Source: an uncultured Psychroserpens sp. (lineage in GTDB: Bacteria; Bacteroidota; Bacteroidia; Flavobacteriales; Flavobacteriaceae). Taken from it: a stretch of 33,055 nucleotides of DNA. Under the pieces are notes generated by a model. That model was not told where the DNA came from, searched no databases, and saw nothing but the letters and a program-made list of their open reading frames with translations. A program made the position numbers and the translations under genes. Location: the NCBI RefSeq assembly GCF_947503375.1, contig NZ_CANNDQ010000012.1, forward strand, positions 1 through 33,055, read 5' to 3'. Every line of letters begins with the position of its first letter. Within the stretch, counting starts at the first letter, position 1. Below, one piece after another: positions 27,658 through 33,055 of the stretch.

Positions 27658-28857
27658 TTAATAATTTGTAATTAAAAGATGTTCAACATTTTTATTGTTT
27701 CTATTCATAAAACTTACTAAATAAGTTTTGTCAAACGTTGAAATCTTAATGTTAGGATGATTGTATAAATCAAAAATGAAGTCGGTATTTTTTATAATCA
27801 TCATCCATTTTGCTTTACAATTATTAATTAAAAAGTCAGCAAGCCTTTTTTGGTCGGTTTTTACAAAATCGTTTTGAGCATAAGTACTGAATTCTGTATC
27901 ATATGGTGGGTCTAAAAAAATAAAATCATTTTCAGTTGGCTCGTAAATATTAAAAAAGTCTTGAAAATCTGCATTTACAATATTAGTTTTAGATAACAAT
28001 TCTTGTAAAGGTTCTGATTTTAGATATTCTATCTTCTTTCTAAAGTTCTTTTTGTTGTAAGCAATCCCACCATAAGGAACATTAAATTCGCCTTTTGAAT
28101 TATAACGAAACATTCCAGAATAAGCGTAATTTCTGATGAATAAGAATATTGCTGTATAAAAGGCTTGGTTTAGTTCGTACTTTTTATGAAAGTTGTAAAT
28201 ATGTCGAAAGTGCATATAAAATGCACTTTTCAATGCAGTTTCAATATTGTCTAAAATATCTTTGTCTGGTAATTTACCTTTTTCTTGTTCAAGAACTTTC
28301 ATTCTTGAAGTTTTACGAACTAAATTTTTCTTTATTTCTTTTAGGAAATTTTCAATATTAAAGTTAAAATATGATGAAAAAAGCCCGTTGAATTCTTTAG
28401 AGTTTTTTAAAATAAACTCATAAATTTTGTTGGACAAAATATCTTTAGATATTTTGCCGCAGGCAAAATCTTTATAGATTTTTATAAAAAAACTTTGATT
28501 TTTTTCTGAAATATTTCCTAAAACTTCCCAATTGTGAATTATTTCCTCAATTGCTTTGAAGAACATTTCCCTTTCGTCCGAAACTATGATTTTATATAAA
28601 TCAATTAATTCGTGTGCTTTGTCATTTATGAAATATTCTTTTGCTTGAATTGCGGTATAGACTGAGCCTCCTCCAACAAAAGGCTCGTAATAATTTTCGA
28701 AATAGTCAGGAAGATTCGGAATGATATACTTTAGTTCCTGTTCTTTTCCACCTGCCCATTTTACAAGAGGTTCAAGTTTTCGTTCTTTTGTGTAGTTAGA
28801 AAAACTTAAATTAAGTTGATTATACGTTACTACTGGTTCTTCAACAAATGTATTCAT
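27658..28857 (-). CDS. Dam-family N6-adenine DNA methyltransferase
   Basis: 399 residues, longer than Escherichia coli Dam (278), the excess lying in a large Lys/Phe-rich recognition region at about 95-230. Alpha-class order of motifs: PLVKWAGGKEQEL (about residue 30), EPFVGGGSVYTA (SAM binding, about 58), SGMFRYNSKGEFNVPYGG (about 252) and FLDPPYDTEF (catalytic DPPY, about 315). It methylates adenine in a short target, probably protecting the host from the adjoining nuclease. Methyltransferase first, nuclease second is a usual order for a mobile R-M pair. Confidence 0.92.
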   Translation of the reverse strand: MNTFVEEPVVTYNQLNLSFSNYTKERKLEPLVKWAGGKEQELKYIIPNLPDYFENYYEPFVGGGSVYTAIQAKEYFINDKAHELIDLYKIIVSDEREMFFKAIEEIIHNWEVLGNISEKNQSFFIKIYKDFACGKISKDILSNKIYEFILKNSKEFNGLFSSYFNFNIENFLKEIKKNLVRKTSRMKVLEQEKGKLPDKDILDNIETALKSAFYMHFRHIYNFHKKYELNQAFYTAIFLFIRNYAYSGMFRYNSKGEFNVPYGGIAYNKKNFRKKIEYLKSEPLQELLSKTNIVNADFQDFFNIYEPTENDFIFLDPPYDTEFSTYAQNDFVKTDQKRLADFLINNCKAKWMMIIKNTDFIFDLYNHPNIKISTFDKTYLVSFMNRNNKNVEHLLITNY

Positions 28858-28866
28858 AACGTAAAT

Positions 28867-28938
28867 TTAAGCATTTTCAGATTCAGTTTTAACAATTTCT
28901 AATGAGTTTTCCAATTTTTGTTCACATTGTGCCCAACG
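28867..28938 (-). pseudogene. Possible 3' remnant of a gene ahead of the methyltransferase
   Basis: An open frame without a start codon runs from the core of site 4 to a TAA nine bases before the methyltransferase ATG, reading RWAQCEQKLENSLEIVKTES then ENA. It looks like the end of a helical protein whose 5' part was lost at the recombination point. It may equally be chance; low confidence. Confidence 0.2.
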
Positions 28939-29063
28939 TGTTCGTGTATGATTTGTGCGATTGAGAATCCGCAGGATTTTCCATCGTAGCAAATCAGTTA
29001 TTTAAAGGTAGTATTTTTTCTATGAAGTAAAAAAGTGAGCATTGATTATACACATTGTCACCT
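28931..29063 (-). repeat. attC-like recombination site 4, right core inverted
   Basis: Left core GCCCAAC (28931-28937), left arm GTGTTCGTGTATGATTTG, central GAGAATCC and GGATTTTC arms around GCA, right arm GCATTGATTATACACATT. The right core, GTTAGGT in other sites, reads GTCACCT and is followed by AACGTTGTGAC: six bases TAGGTG appear as their reverse complement CACCTA. Confidence 0.6.
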
Positions 29064-29242
29064 AACGTTGTGACTGATTTGAGTAATCACATAAAGTTTT
29101 GCCTTAACAATTCGAACAATTTACGTCTCAAAAGCTAAACTTTAGTTTTGCTTTTGACAGATTAAATGGCAAAAAGTGTTTAAAAAACGCTTTGAAGCTA
29201 AAAGCGTAAGCGTATTTATTTCCGCAAGAGGTTAAAATCCGC

Positions 29243-29446
29243 ATCTGAGTTAGATTCCATGAGCGAGTTAAGTTCCGAGTTTGAGTAAGCAAACTATTCA
29301 GAGTTTGAGTGGCAAACAAATCTGAGTCTGAGTTAGATTTCACGTATGAGTTGAGTTCCGAGTTCGAGTAAGCAAATTATTCAGAGTTTGAATGGCGAAC
29401 AACTCCACATCTGAGTAAAATCAAATTCGGATTTGAGTAAGTTTGG
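29243..29446. repeat. Noncoding tandem repeat rich in GAGTT/GAGTA
   Basis: About two and a half copies of a unit of 77-89 bases, beginning near 29243, 29319 and 29409. Each contains ATCTGAGT, then TTCCGAGTT(T/C)GAGTAAGC and ATTCAGAGTTTGA(G/A)TGGC. It fills a cassette-sized space between sites 4 and 5 (29064-29455) that has no convincing gene; the frames through it are low-complexity artefacts. The part 29064-29242 is plain AT-rich DNA with nothing I can name. Confidence 0.75.
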
Positions 29447-29455
29447 AACAATTTT

Positions 29456-29936
29456 AGGTAACTCAGTGTTAAACGTAGTTCTGGTTAGAGAATGAAAAGA
29501 TAATAAATTCTTAAACAATAATTTAAGAAGGCAACTTCGAATAAATCTTAATTTATTGTTCATCAATTAGTTTCGCTTTAGCGAAGCGTAAATTGCAGAA
29601 TTTATTAGATTGAGAATTCGAGAAACAGAATCAAATTACTATTAACCGACGATGGCTTACGTTTTAGCTCGAAGCTCGTTAAAGGCGATAATTTAGCAAA
29701 TAAGAATTGTAGTAATTTGGTTTAATCCTGAGATGGAATACATTTACTTTAAGATGCAATGACAGCGAAGCTGCGCATATTAAAGTTCGCCTTTGGCGAA
29801 TGTATTCCATCGGTCTAGTGTATGATTTCGTTGCGTGTTTAAGCATTAAAGTTAGCAAATAATCACAGATAGAAAATTCCAGCGGAATTTTCGCAAGTAA
29901 GCCTTTACTAGCAATGAATTATACACATTGTTAGGT
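29456..29936 (-). repeat. attC-like recombination site 5, expanded by the 349-bp element
   Basis: Plus-strand ends are AGGTAAC (29456-29462) and GTTAGGT (29930-29936). The inner left arm GTGTATGATTTCGTTGCG starts at 29818; the centre is a perfect GAAAATTCC and GGAATTTTC hairpin around AGC. The right core contains the stop codon of the reverse transcriptase gene. Confidence 0.65.
29462..29810. repeat. 349-bp structured noncoding element, copy 3
   Basis: Palindrome one spans 29462-29732 and palindrome two 29733-29810 with no base between them. Outer arms of palindrome two (ATGGAATACATT, AATGTATTCCAT) pair perfectly; those of palindrome one have one mismatch and one wobble. It differs from copies 1 and 2 at five bases each by my reading. 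Confidence 0.85.
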
Positions 29937-31202
29937 GGCGTTTTTATTTCGTTTCTGTTCAAGTAATTCCGAACAAAGAGGTATTCCAGATTTTTTACGT
30001 TGTTTGTCAGATAGACATTCTCTTGTTTTTCCACCCATTTTTCTGTATTTGTATGGTATTATTCCTTTAGAAGAAGGTGTAAATTTCCATTCAAAGTTCT
30101 TTAAGGCTAAAAATAAATGACGATTAATAAAAATGTCTAATTCTTCTGAAAATCTCTCAACTTCAGTATAATAAAATGCAGAAACCCAACCATCATAAAC
30201 ATTAGAGATTTTCTTTAATAAGGATAAAACATTGTAATCGACTTTTCCGTTGCAGATATCTCGTATTTTACTTTTTAATCTATCAATATTGCTTTTTGAA
30301 GGATAAAAACTTTTACCATTGAAAGTGATTGATAAAAAATCAAAGGTTGAATTTTTTAAATCTACTATTTTGGTCTTATCTCCCTCCGATAATGGATGAA
30401 TTTTTAGTCCAAGTTTTTTAAGAATTAATTCGCAATCATCAAAAGCCTTTTGACACTCTTTTTCATTCGAACATAAAATAACAAAGTCATCAGCATATCT
30501 GACTAAATTGTAATTTTTACTTTTGATATAAGTGTCAAATGGTGATAAGTAAATATTAGATAGAAGTGGTGATAAGGGGTTTCCTTGTGGTATTCCGTCA
30601 TTCAAATCTTCAAAATAATGGCGTTGATTTTTTTGAATATTTTCTAAACCTCCAATTTCTTGATTTAGCGCAGATTCTATTAGCTTATTTAAACTGTCAT
30701 CTGGTAACTGTGGGAATATTTGTTTTGAAAGCAGTACGTTTTTATCTACTTCACCAAAGAAATTTATTAAATCTGCTTCAAGAACGACTGGGTTGCCTTT
30801 GTCGTAAAGCTCTTTAATTTTTTCAATAGCGTTTTTAACACCTAATTTTTTTTGGTAAGCAAAACTTACTCCGTCACTTTTTGAAATTGTTTTTGCGAAT
30901 TGATTTTCTAATTCTATTGCAATGGCTTTTAAAACTAGTCTATCTGAAATTACAGGAACTTGTAAAGGTCTAAACTTCCCATTTGATTTTGGAATTAGAA
31001 CTGCACGGTTTGCCGAAAACGAATAGGTGTTTTCTCTTAATTTTTTGGAAATTGAAGATATTTTATCATCAAGATTATTCGTGAAATCTTCAATTGAAAT
31101 GTTATCTAGTCCGTGTGAGGATTTGTTAGTTTTATTTAGTTTTCCCCAAGCATCTAGAAGCTTCTCTTGGGATGATATTTTATATAGTAATGATTTTTTC
31201 AT
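29931..31202 (-). CDS. Stand-alone reverse transcriptase in a cassette
   Basis: 423 residues. All RT blocks are seen: RAVLIPKSNGKFRPLQVP (block 1, about residues 66-83), SFAYQKKLGVKNAI (block 2), VVLEADLINFFGEVD (catalytic Asp, block 3), GIPQGNPLSPLLSNIYLSPF (block 4), YNLVRYADDFVIL (catalytic DD, block 5) and a block 6/7 plus thumb-like tail to about residue 395. It is closest to group II-intron-like or unassigned-group RTs: no HNH endonuclease domain, no retron VTG block, no DGR-type SQ motif. The stop TAA lies inside the GTTAGGT core of site 5. No group II intron domain V follows it; about 570 bases of structured noncoding DNA precede it. Likely an RT plus ncRNA system, possibly defensive. 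Confidence 0.88.
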   Translation of the reverse strand: MKKSLLYKISSQEKLLDAWGKLNKTNKSSHGLDNISIEDFTNNLDDKISSISKKLRENTYSFSANRAVLIPKSNGKFRPLQVPVISDRLVLKAIAIELENQFAKTISKSDGVSFAYQKKLGVKNAIEKIKELYDKGNPVVLEADLINFFGEVDKNVLLSKQIFPQLPDDSLNKLIESALNQEIGGLENIQKNQRHYFEDLNDGIPQGNPLSPLLSNIYLSPFDTYIKSKNYNLVRYADDFVILCSNEKECQKAFDDCELILKKLGLKIHPLSEGDKTKIVDLKNSTFDFLSITFNGKSFYPSKSNIDRLKSKIRDICNGKVDYNVLSLLKKISNVYDGWVSAFYYTEVERFSEELDIFINRHLFLALKNFEWKFTPSSKGIIPYKYRKMGGKTRECLSDKQRKKSGIPLCSELLEQKRNKNAT

Positions 31203-31271
31203 CTATTCTTGTGTTGCAAAGACCTTTTGGAAGACAAGCAGTTGTCCGTATGACAGCTCCTTACAATATAG

Positions 31272-31389
31272 ACACAGAACCCCTTAAGGTTAAATAGAGC
31301 CAAACGAGGTAAATCGTTCTGACACAATATCTCAAAAGATGTTCTAGGGCAATCCTGACGATAGGTTTATGAGTGAGCCTAAAGTCTAA
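31272..31389 (-). repeat. 118-bp direct repeat, proximal copy upstream of the RT gene
   Basis: Identical to 31652-31769 except for bases 31281-31282 (CC here, AA there). Read toward the RT gene it begins TTAGACTTTAGGCTCACTC, contains an AACGA/TCGTT hairpin and ends CCTTAAGGGGTTCTGTGT. It starts right after CGCG, giving GTTAGAC, which fits GTTRRRY. It lies 69 bases before the RT start codon and so would be part of the RT leader. Confidence 0.9.
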
Positions 31390-31651
31390 CGCGAACTTGA
31401 GGTTAAATTCAAGCGTTTTCTCACAGGCGTTGTGGACGGCATTTTTTTGGATTGTCCGCTGACGCCTAAATTGATGGTGTAATATGTACTCATTTCATTC
31501 AAATTTAAGTTTTTTTCTGACTTTTGCAACTTTTTTACATTTTTTGCAGAAAATGTGACTGATGCCCTGCGCTCTCTGCTCTTAAAAGAGCTTGATACCA
31601 TTGATTCCATTGGCTTTGTGCTGTCATACACAATGGCATCAAACGAGAAGC
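31390..31651 (-). ncRNA. Structured noncoding spacer between the two RT-upstream repeats
   Basis: 262 bases with several stems: AGGCGT/ACGCCT with GGAC/GTCC inside (31425-31467), AAGCG... with TCAAG/CTTGA near 31394-31415, GCTCTT/AAGAGC (31578-31591) and an outer TGATGCC/GGCATCA pair (31560-31566 with 31635-31641). GCTGTCATAC at 31620-31629 is complementary to GTATGACAGC at 31248-31257, beyond the proximal repeat. No convincing protein; a 30-residue frame (31535-31627) exists but has no support. I infer a noncoding RNA, perhaps template or partner of the RT. Confidence 0.45.
31500..31529 (-). promoter_or_regulatory. Bacteroidota-type promoter-like sequence driving RT leader
   Basis: On the minus strand TTG, 19 bases, then TAAATTTG, fitting the TTTG / TAnnTTTG pattern of Bacteroidota sigma factors. 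Transcription would start near 31493 and pass the AGGCGT hairpin, the proximal 118-bp repeat and the RT gene. Confidence 0.45.
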
Positions 31652-31769
31652 ACACAGAACAACTTAAGGTTAAATAGAGCCAAACGAGGTAAATCGTTCT
31701 GACACAATATCTCAAAAGATGTTCTAGGGCAATCCTGACGATAGGTTTATGAGTGAGCCTAAAGTCTAA
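31652..31769 (-). repeat. 118-bp direct repeat, distal copy upstream of the RT gene
   Basis: Second copy of the 31272-31389 sequence, 380 bases further from the RT gene. It is preceded (minus strand) by GGATTAGAC, then about 97 AT-rich bases back to site 6 that contain no gene. The two copies could be paired RNA units, a partial tandem duplication, or two ends of a small inserted unit. Confidence 0.9.
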
Positions 31770-31866
31770 TCCAAATATTATTATTTCAATGAACTTATTT
31801 TCTGGAAATTAATTGTCAATTTTTATGCCAATGTAGAATATATGACAGAGTGTCTTTTTAAATGAC

Positions 31867-31995
31867 ACCTAACGGTTTTGTGTATGGCTCGTTGCGGGAA
31901 ATCAGCTATGATTTTCCGCTGTAACCGAAAGATAACAAATTGCAATGAATTCCTAATCGGAATTCAGCCGCAATGAGTTATACACGTTGTTGTAC
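31867..31995 (-). repeat. attC-like recombination site 6
   Basis: 129 bases. Ends are ACCTAAC (31867-31873) and GTTGTAC (31989-31995); left arm GGTTTTGTGTATGGCTCGTT, right arm GCAATGAGTTATACACGTT, central GGAAATCA and TGATTTTCC arms, plus a second small GAATTCC-type pair near 31948-31966. Undisturbed by the 349-bp element. It separates the RT cassette from the hypothetical pair to its right. Confidence 0.65.
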
Positions 31996-32006
31996 ACAGT
32001 TTTTAT

Positions 32007-32423
32007 TTATTCTTTTAATGGAATTCCATATGCTCCGCTTTTCGAAATTCCTTTTGAATAGGACATTTTGGTTTCCAAATCCATTTTTAAATATTCAGTT
32101 CCTTTTATTAAAATTCGGACTATATTGTCTTTCCAGTCAATTTTTATATCGCTTTCAATAAGGTCATTTATAATCGAATATTCATTTTTATATTCGGTTA
32201 ATAATGGTGGTGCATAACCTTGGGCGTGATTTATATAAGCCTCAATTTCGTTACTTTCATCAATCAAAGTTCCTCGAGAACATATAAATCCATCAAATTC
32301 TATTTCGTCTCGATTGTTAGTTATGTTAATCACATATGCCCAAACAGAATGAATGTCGCCTTGAACGAGAACACATTTATTCATTTCGTAATTATATTCC
32401 GATTGCAATAATGCCTCATCCAT
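32007..32423 (-). CDS. Hypothetical cassette protein
   Basis: 138 residues, soluble, acidic in the N-terminal half (SEYNYEMNKCVLVQGDIHSV, then NITNNRDEIEFDGFICSRGT) and Lys-rich at the end. No family I can name. It starts two bases after the stop of the small membrane protein frame and ends 11 bases before site 6, so both are cargo of one cassette. Confidence 0.65.
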   Translation of the reverse strand: MDEALLQSEYNYEMNKCVLVQGDIHSVWAYVINITNNRDEIEFDGFICSRGTLIDESNEIEAYINHAQGYAPPLLTEYKNEYSIINDLIESDIKIDWKDNIVRILIKGTEYLKMDLETKMSYSKGISKSGAYGIPLKE

Positions 32424-32425
32424 AG

Positions 32426-32698
32426 CTATATGATTTGAAAAATGATAATTGCAATTAAGATTAGGAAAAAGTAGAATAAAACTCCAGCGATTTGTGCAGT
32501 TTCAGCTTGTTCCATTTTCTTTTCAAACCCAAATTTTTTGAATCTGTCGAATTCAATTTGATTTGCACTTTTTGAATTCAGACGAGAATTTGGATTTACA
32601 GGAAAAATGAAAAAATTAAACCATTCCTCTTTTGTAAGTGGTATAGTTTTTCTCTTTTCTTTATTTAATTCTTCTTTGTTCAGGCGTTCTCTTAAATT
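32426..32698 (-). pseudogene. Small membrane protein frame lacking a normal start codon
   Basis: An open frame of about 90 codons begins at the recombination core of site 7 (NLRERLNKEELNKEKRKTIP...) and ends at a TAG two bases before the next ATG. It has a charged coiled N-terminal half, a soluble middle (TKEEWFNFFIFPVNP) and a single C-terminal membrane helix (AGVLFYFFLILIAIIIFQII). There is no ATG, GTG or TTG start in frame before the late methionine 29 residues from the end. Either the gene lost its 5' end when the cassette formed, or it is translated from an unusual start or through the site. Confidence 0.5.
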
Positions 32699-32700
32699 GT

Positions 32701-32833
32701 GTACAACGTGTTCGTGTATGGTTTCGTTGTGGTGTCTAGCACTGAGTTAGTAAATTATACCACAACGTAGGAAAATCCGTAGGATTTTCCGAAAAGACAC
32801 AGGCTGAACAATGAATTATACACGTTGTTAGGT
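32701..32833 (-). repeat. attC-like recombination site 7
   Basis: 133 bases. Ends are GTACAAC (32701-32707) and GTTAGGT (32827-32833); left arm GTGTTCGTGTATGGTTTCGT, right arm CAATGAATTATACACGTT, and a perfect central hairpin with GGAAAATCC and GGATTTTCC arms around GTA. This is the cleanest example of the family. It lies nine bases after the stop of the M23 peptidase gene. Confidence 0.7.
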
Positions 32834-32842
32834 GCTGTACAA

Positions 32843-33055
32843 TCATCGATTTTCTTTTATAAATTCAGTTGGATTTAAATAACCATCAGTAATTTCAGAA
32901 TATCCAGCTCCTATTGGCAATTCTAGATTATTTCTGATTTCCAAGTGTAAATGTGCAAGATACTGACCATCTACATTTCCAATTGTTCCGATTTTCGTTC
33001 CTTTCTTAATCCACTGCTTTTCTTTTACTAGAATTGTATCGCAATGTGCATATAA
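32843..33055 (-). CDS. M23 family metallopeptidase, C-terminal end (cut by right edge)
   Basis: 71 codons ending in TGA at 32843 remain in frame to the window edge. The text fits the LytM/M23 peptidoglycan endopeptidase C-terminus: YAHCD (conserved H in the Y.H.D strand), WIKKGTKIGTIGNVDG, and AHLHLEIR containing the zinc-binding HxH motif. It likely cuts peptide cross-links in the cell wall from the periplasm or outside. Its N-terminus and any signal peptide are off-window. Confidence 0.8.
   Translation of the reverse strand, partial: LYAHCDTILVKEKQWIKKGTKIGTIGNVDGQYLAHLHLEIRNNLELPIGAGYSEITDGYLNPTEFIKENR

Noticed and set aside
29128..29566. Protein frames across the GAGTT-rich tandem repeat and element copy 3
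   Set aside because: They are periodic low-complexity translations and cross the boundary of a noncoding element that has no conserved frame in its other copies.
31535..31627. 30-residue peptide (MTAQSQWNQWYQALL...) in the RT leader
   Set aside because: Reads plausibly but overlaps hairpin arms and the region of the long-range pairing; no homologue recognised and short frames of this size arise by chance.
31386..31715. 109-residue protein read through the RT leader
   Set aside because: It needs a TTG start inside the distal repeat, has low-complexity Ser/Lys-rich sequence and ends right at the start of the proximal repeat; structured noncoding DNA is a better account.
31272..31769. Diversity-generating retroelement with the 118-bp repeats as template and variable repeats
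   Set aside because: The copies differ at only two adjacent bases, not at scattered adenines. Neither copy lies at the 3' end of a target gene and the RT lacks the DGR-type block 4.
29460..31860. Group IIC-attC intron carrying the RT
   Set aside because: The RT sits in an attC-like array and resembles intron RTs, but no domain V/VI-like hairpin follows the gene: the stop lies in the site core and the next sequence is the site itself. No GUGYG-like 5' intron end was seen either.
24041..32833. CRISPR array
   Set aside because: The repeats are long, divergent palindromes separated by genes of 0.4-2 kb, not short direct repeats with uniform spacers; no cas genes are present.
24001..33055. Integron integrase in the window
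   Set aside because: No tyrosine recombinase motif (R..HxxR..Y) was found in any plausible frame; if one exists it lies beyond the right edge or elsewhere.

Overview
The window is AT-rich DNA from a member of the Bacteroidota, most likely a marine flavobacterium. Evidence for this: type IX secretion (T9SS) style secreted proteins with a C-terminal FPNP-type sorting domain, surface-lipoprotein signals of the form Cys followed by Ser/Asp/Asn, heme A synthase, a CxxCH haem-binding domain protein, no obvious Shine-Dalgarno sequences, and TAnnTTTG-like promoter elements. No rRNA, tRNA, CRISPR array or insertion-sequence transposase was recognised.

Left part (1-14.4 kb) is ordinary chromosome. It holds the N-terminal 800 residues of a large secreted modular protein, an ABC-2 exporter (ATPase plus permease), a pRiA4b ORF-3-like protein next to heme A synthase (ctaA), a helical repeat protein, and a divergent pair of a haem-binding protein and a glycosyltransferase. 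It then has a small lipoprotein, a three-gene ergothioneine-type operon (egtB, egtD and a racemase-like protein), and three hypothetical or ATP-grasp genes.

The middle (14.5-24 kb) is more accessory. It holds a GH53-like lipoprotein, a DUF2200 gene with a hypothetical exported protein, and an NHL-propeller lipoprotein next to a T9SS-secreted Asp-box propeller. An AraC-type regulator lies just upstream of that pair, followed by a GH26-like glycosidase. Degenerate relatives of the recombination sites described next may already occur here.

The right part (24-33 kb) is a clear cassette array. Seven imperfect palindromes have ends matching RYYYAAC and GTTRRRY and a central hairpin of the GGAAAATCC/GGATTTTCC type. 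They separate one- or two-gene cassettes, all read on the minus strand with the palindrome at the 3' end of each cassette, as in an integron or an attC cluster without a visible integrase. Cargo, from right to left, is an M23 peptidase (cut by the window edge), a hypothetical pair, a reverse transcriptase, a noncoding tandem-repeat segment, a Dam-family methyltransferase plus DUF3883-type nuclease (a restriction-modification pair), a class III cyclase-like protein, and a pair of small hypothetical proteins.

Two features stand out. First, three of the seven sites carry the same 349-bp noncoding element, about 99% identical between copies. It is built of two abutting large palindromes and lies exactly at the core position where an integron integrase would cut. 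Second, the reverse transcriptase is preceded by about 570 bases of structured noncoding DNA with two near-identical 118-bp direct repeats, hairpins and a promoter-like sequence. I see no group II intron domain V, no DGR target gene and no known retron layout. This RT plus noncoding RNA cassette is the best candidate in the window for an undescribed system, plausibly anti-phage given its cassette neighbours. That function is inference.
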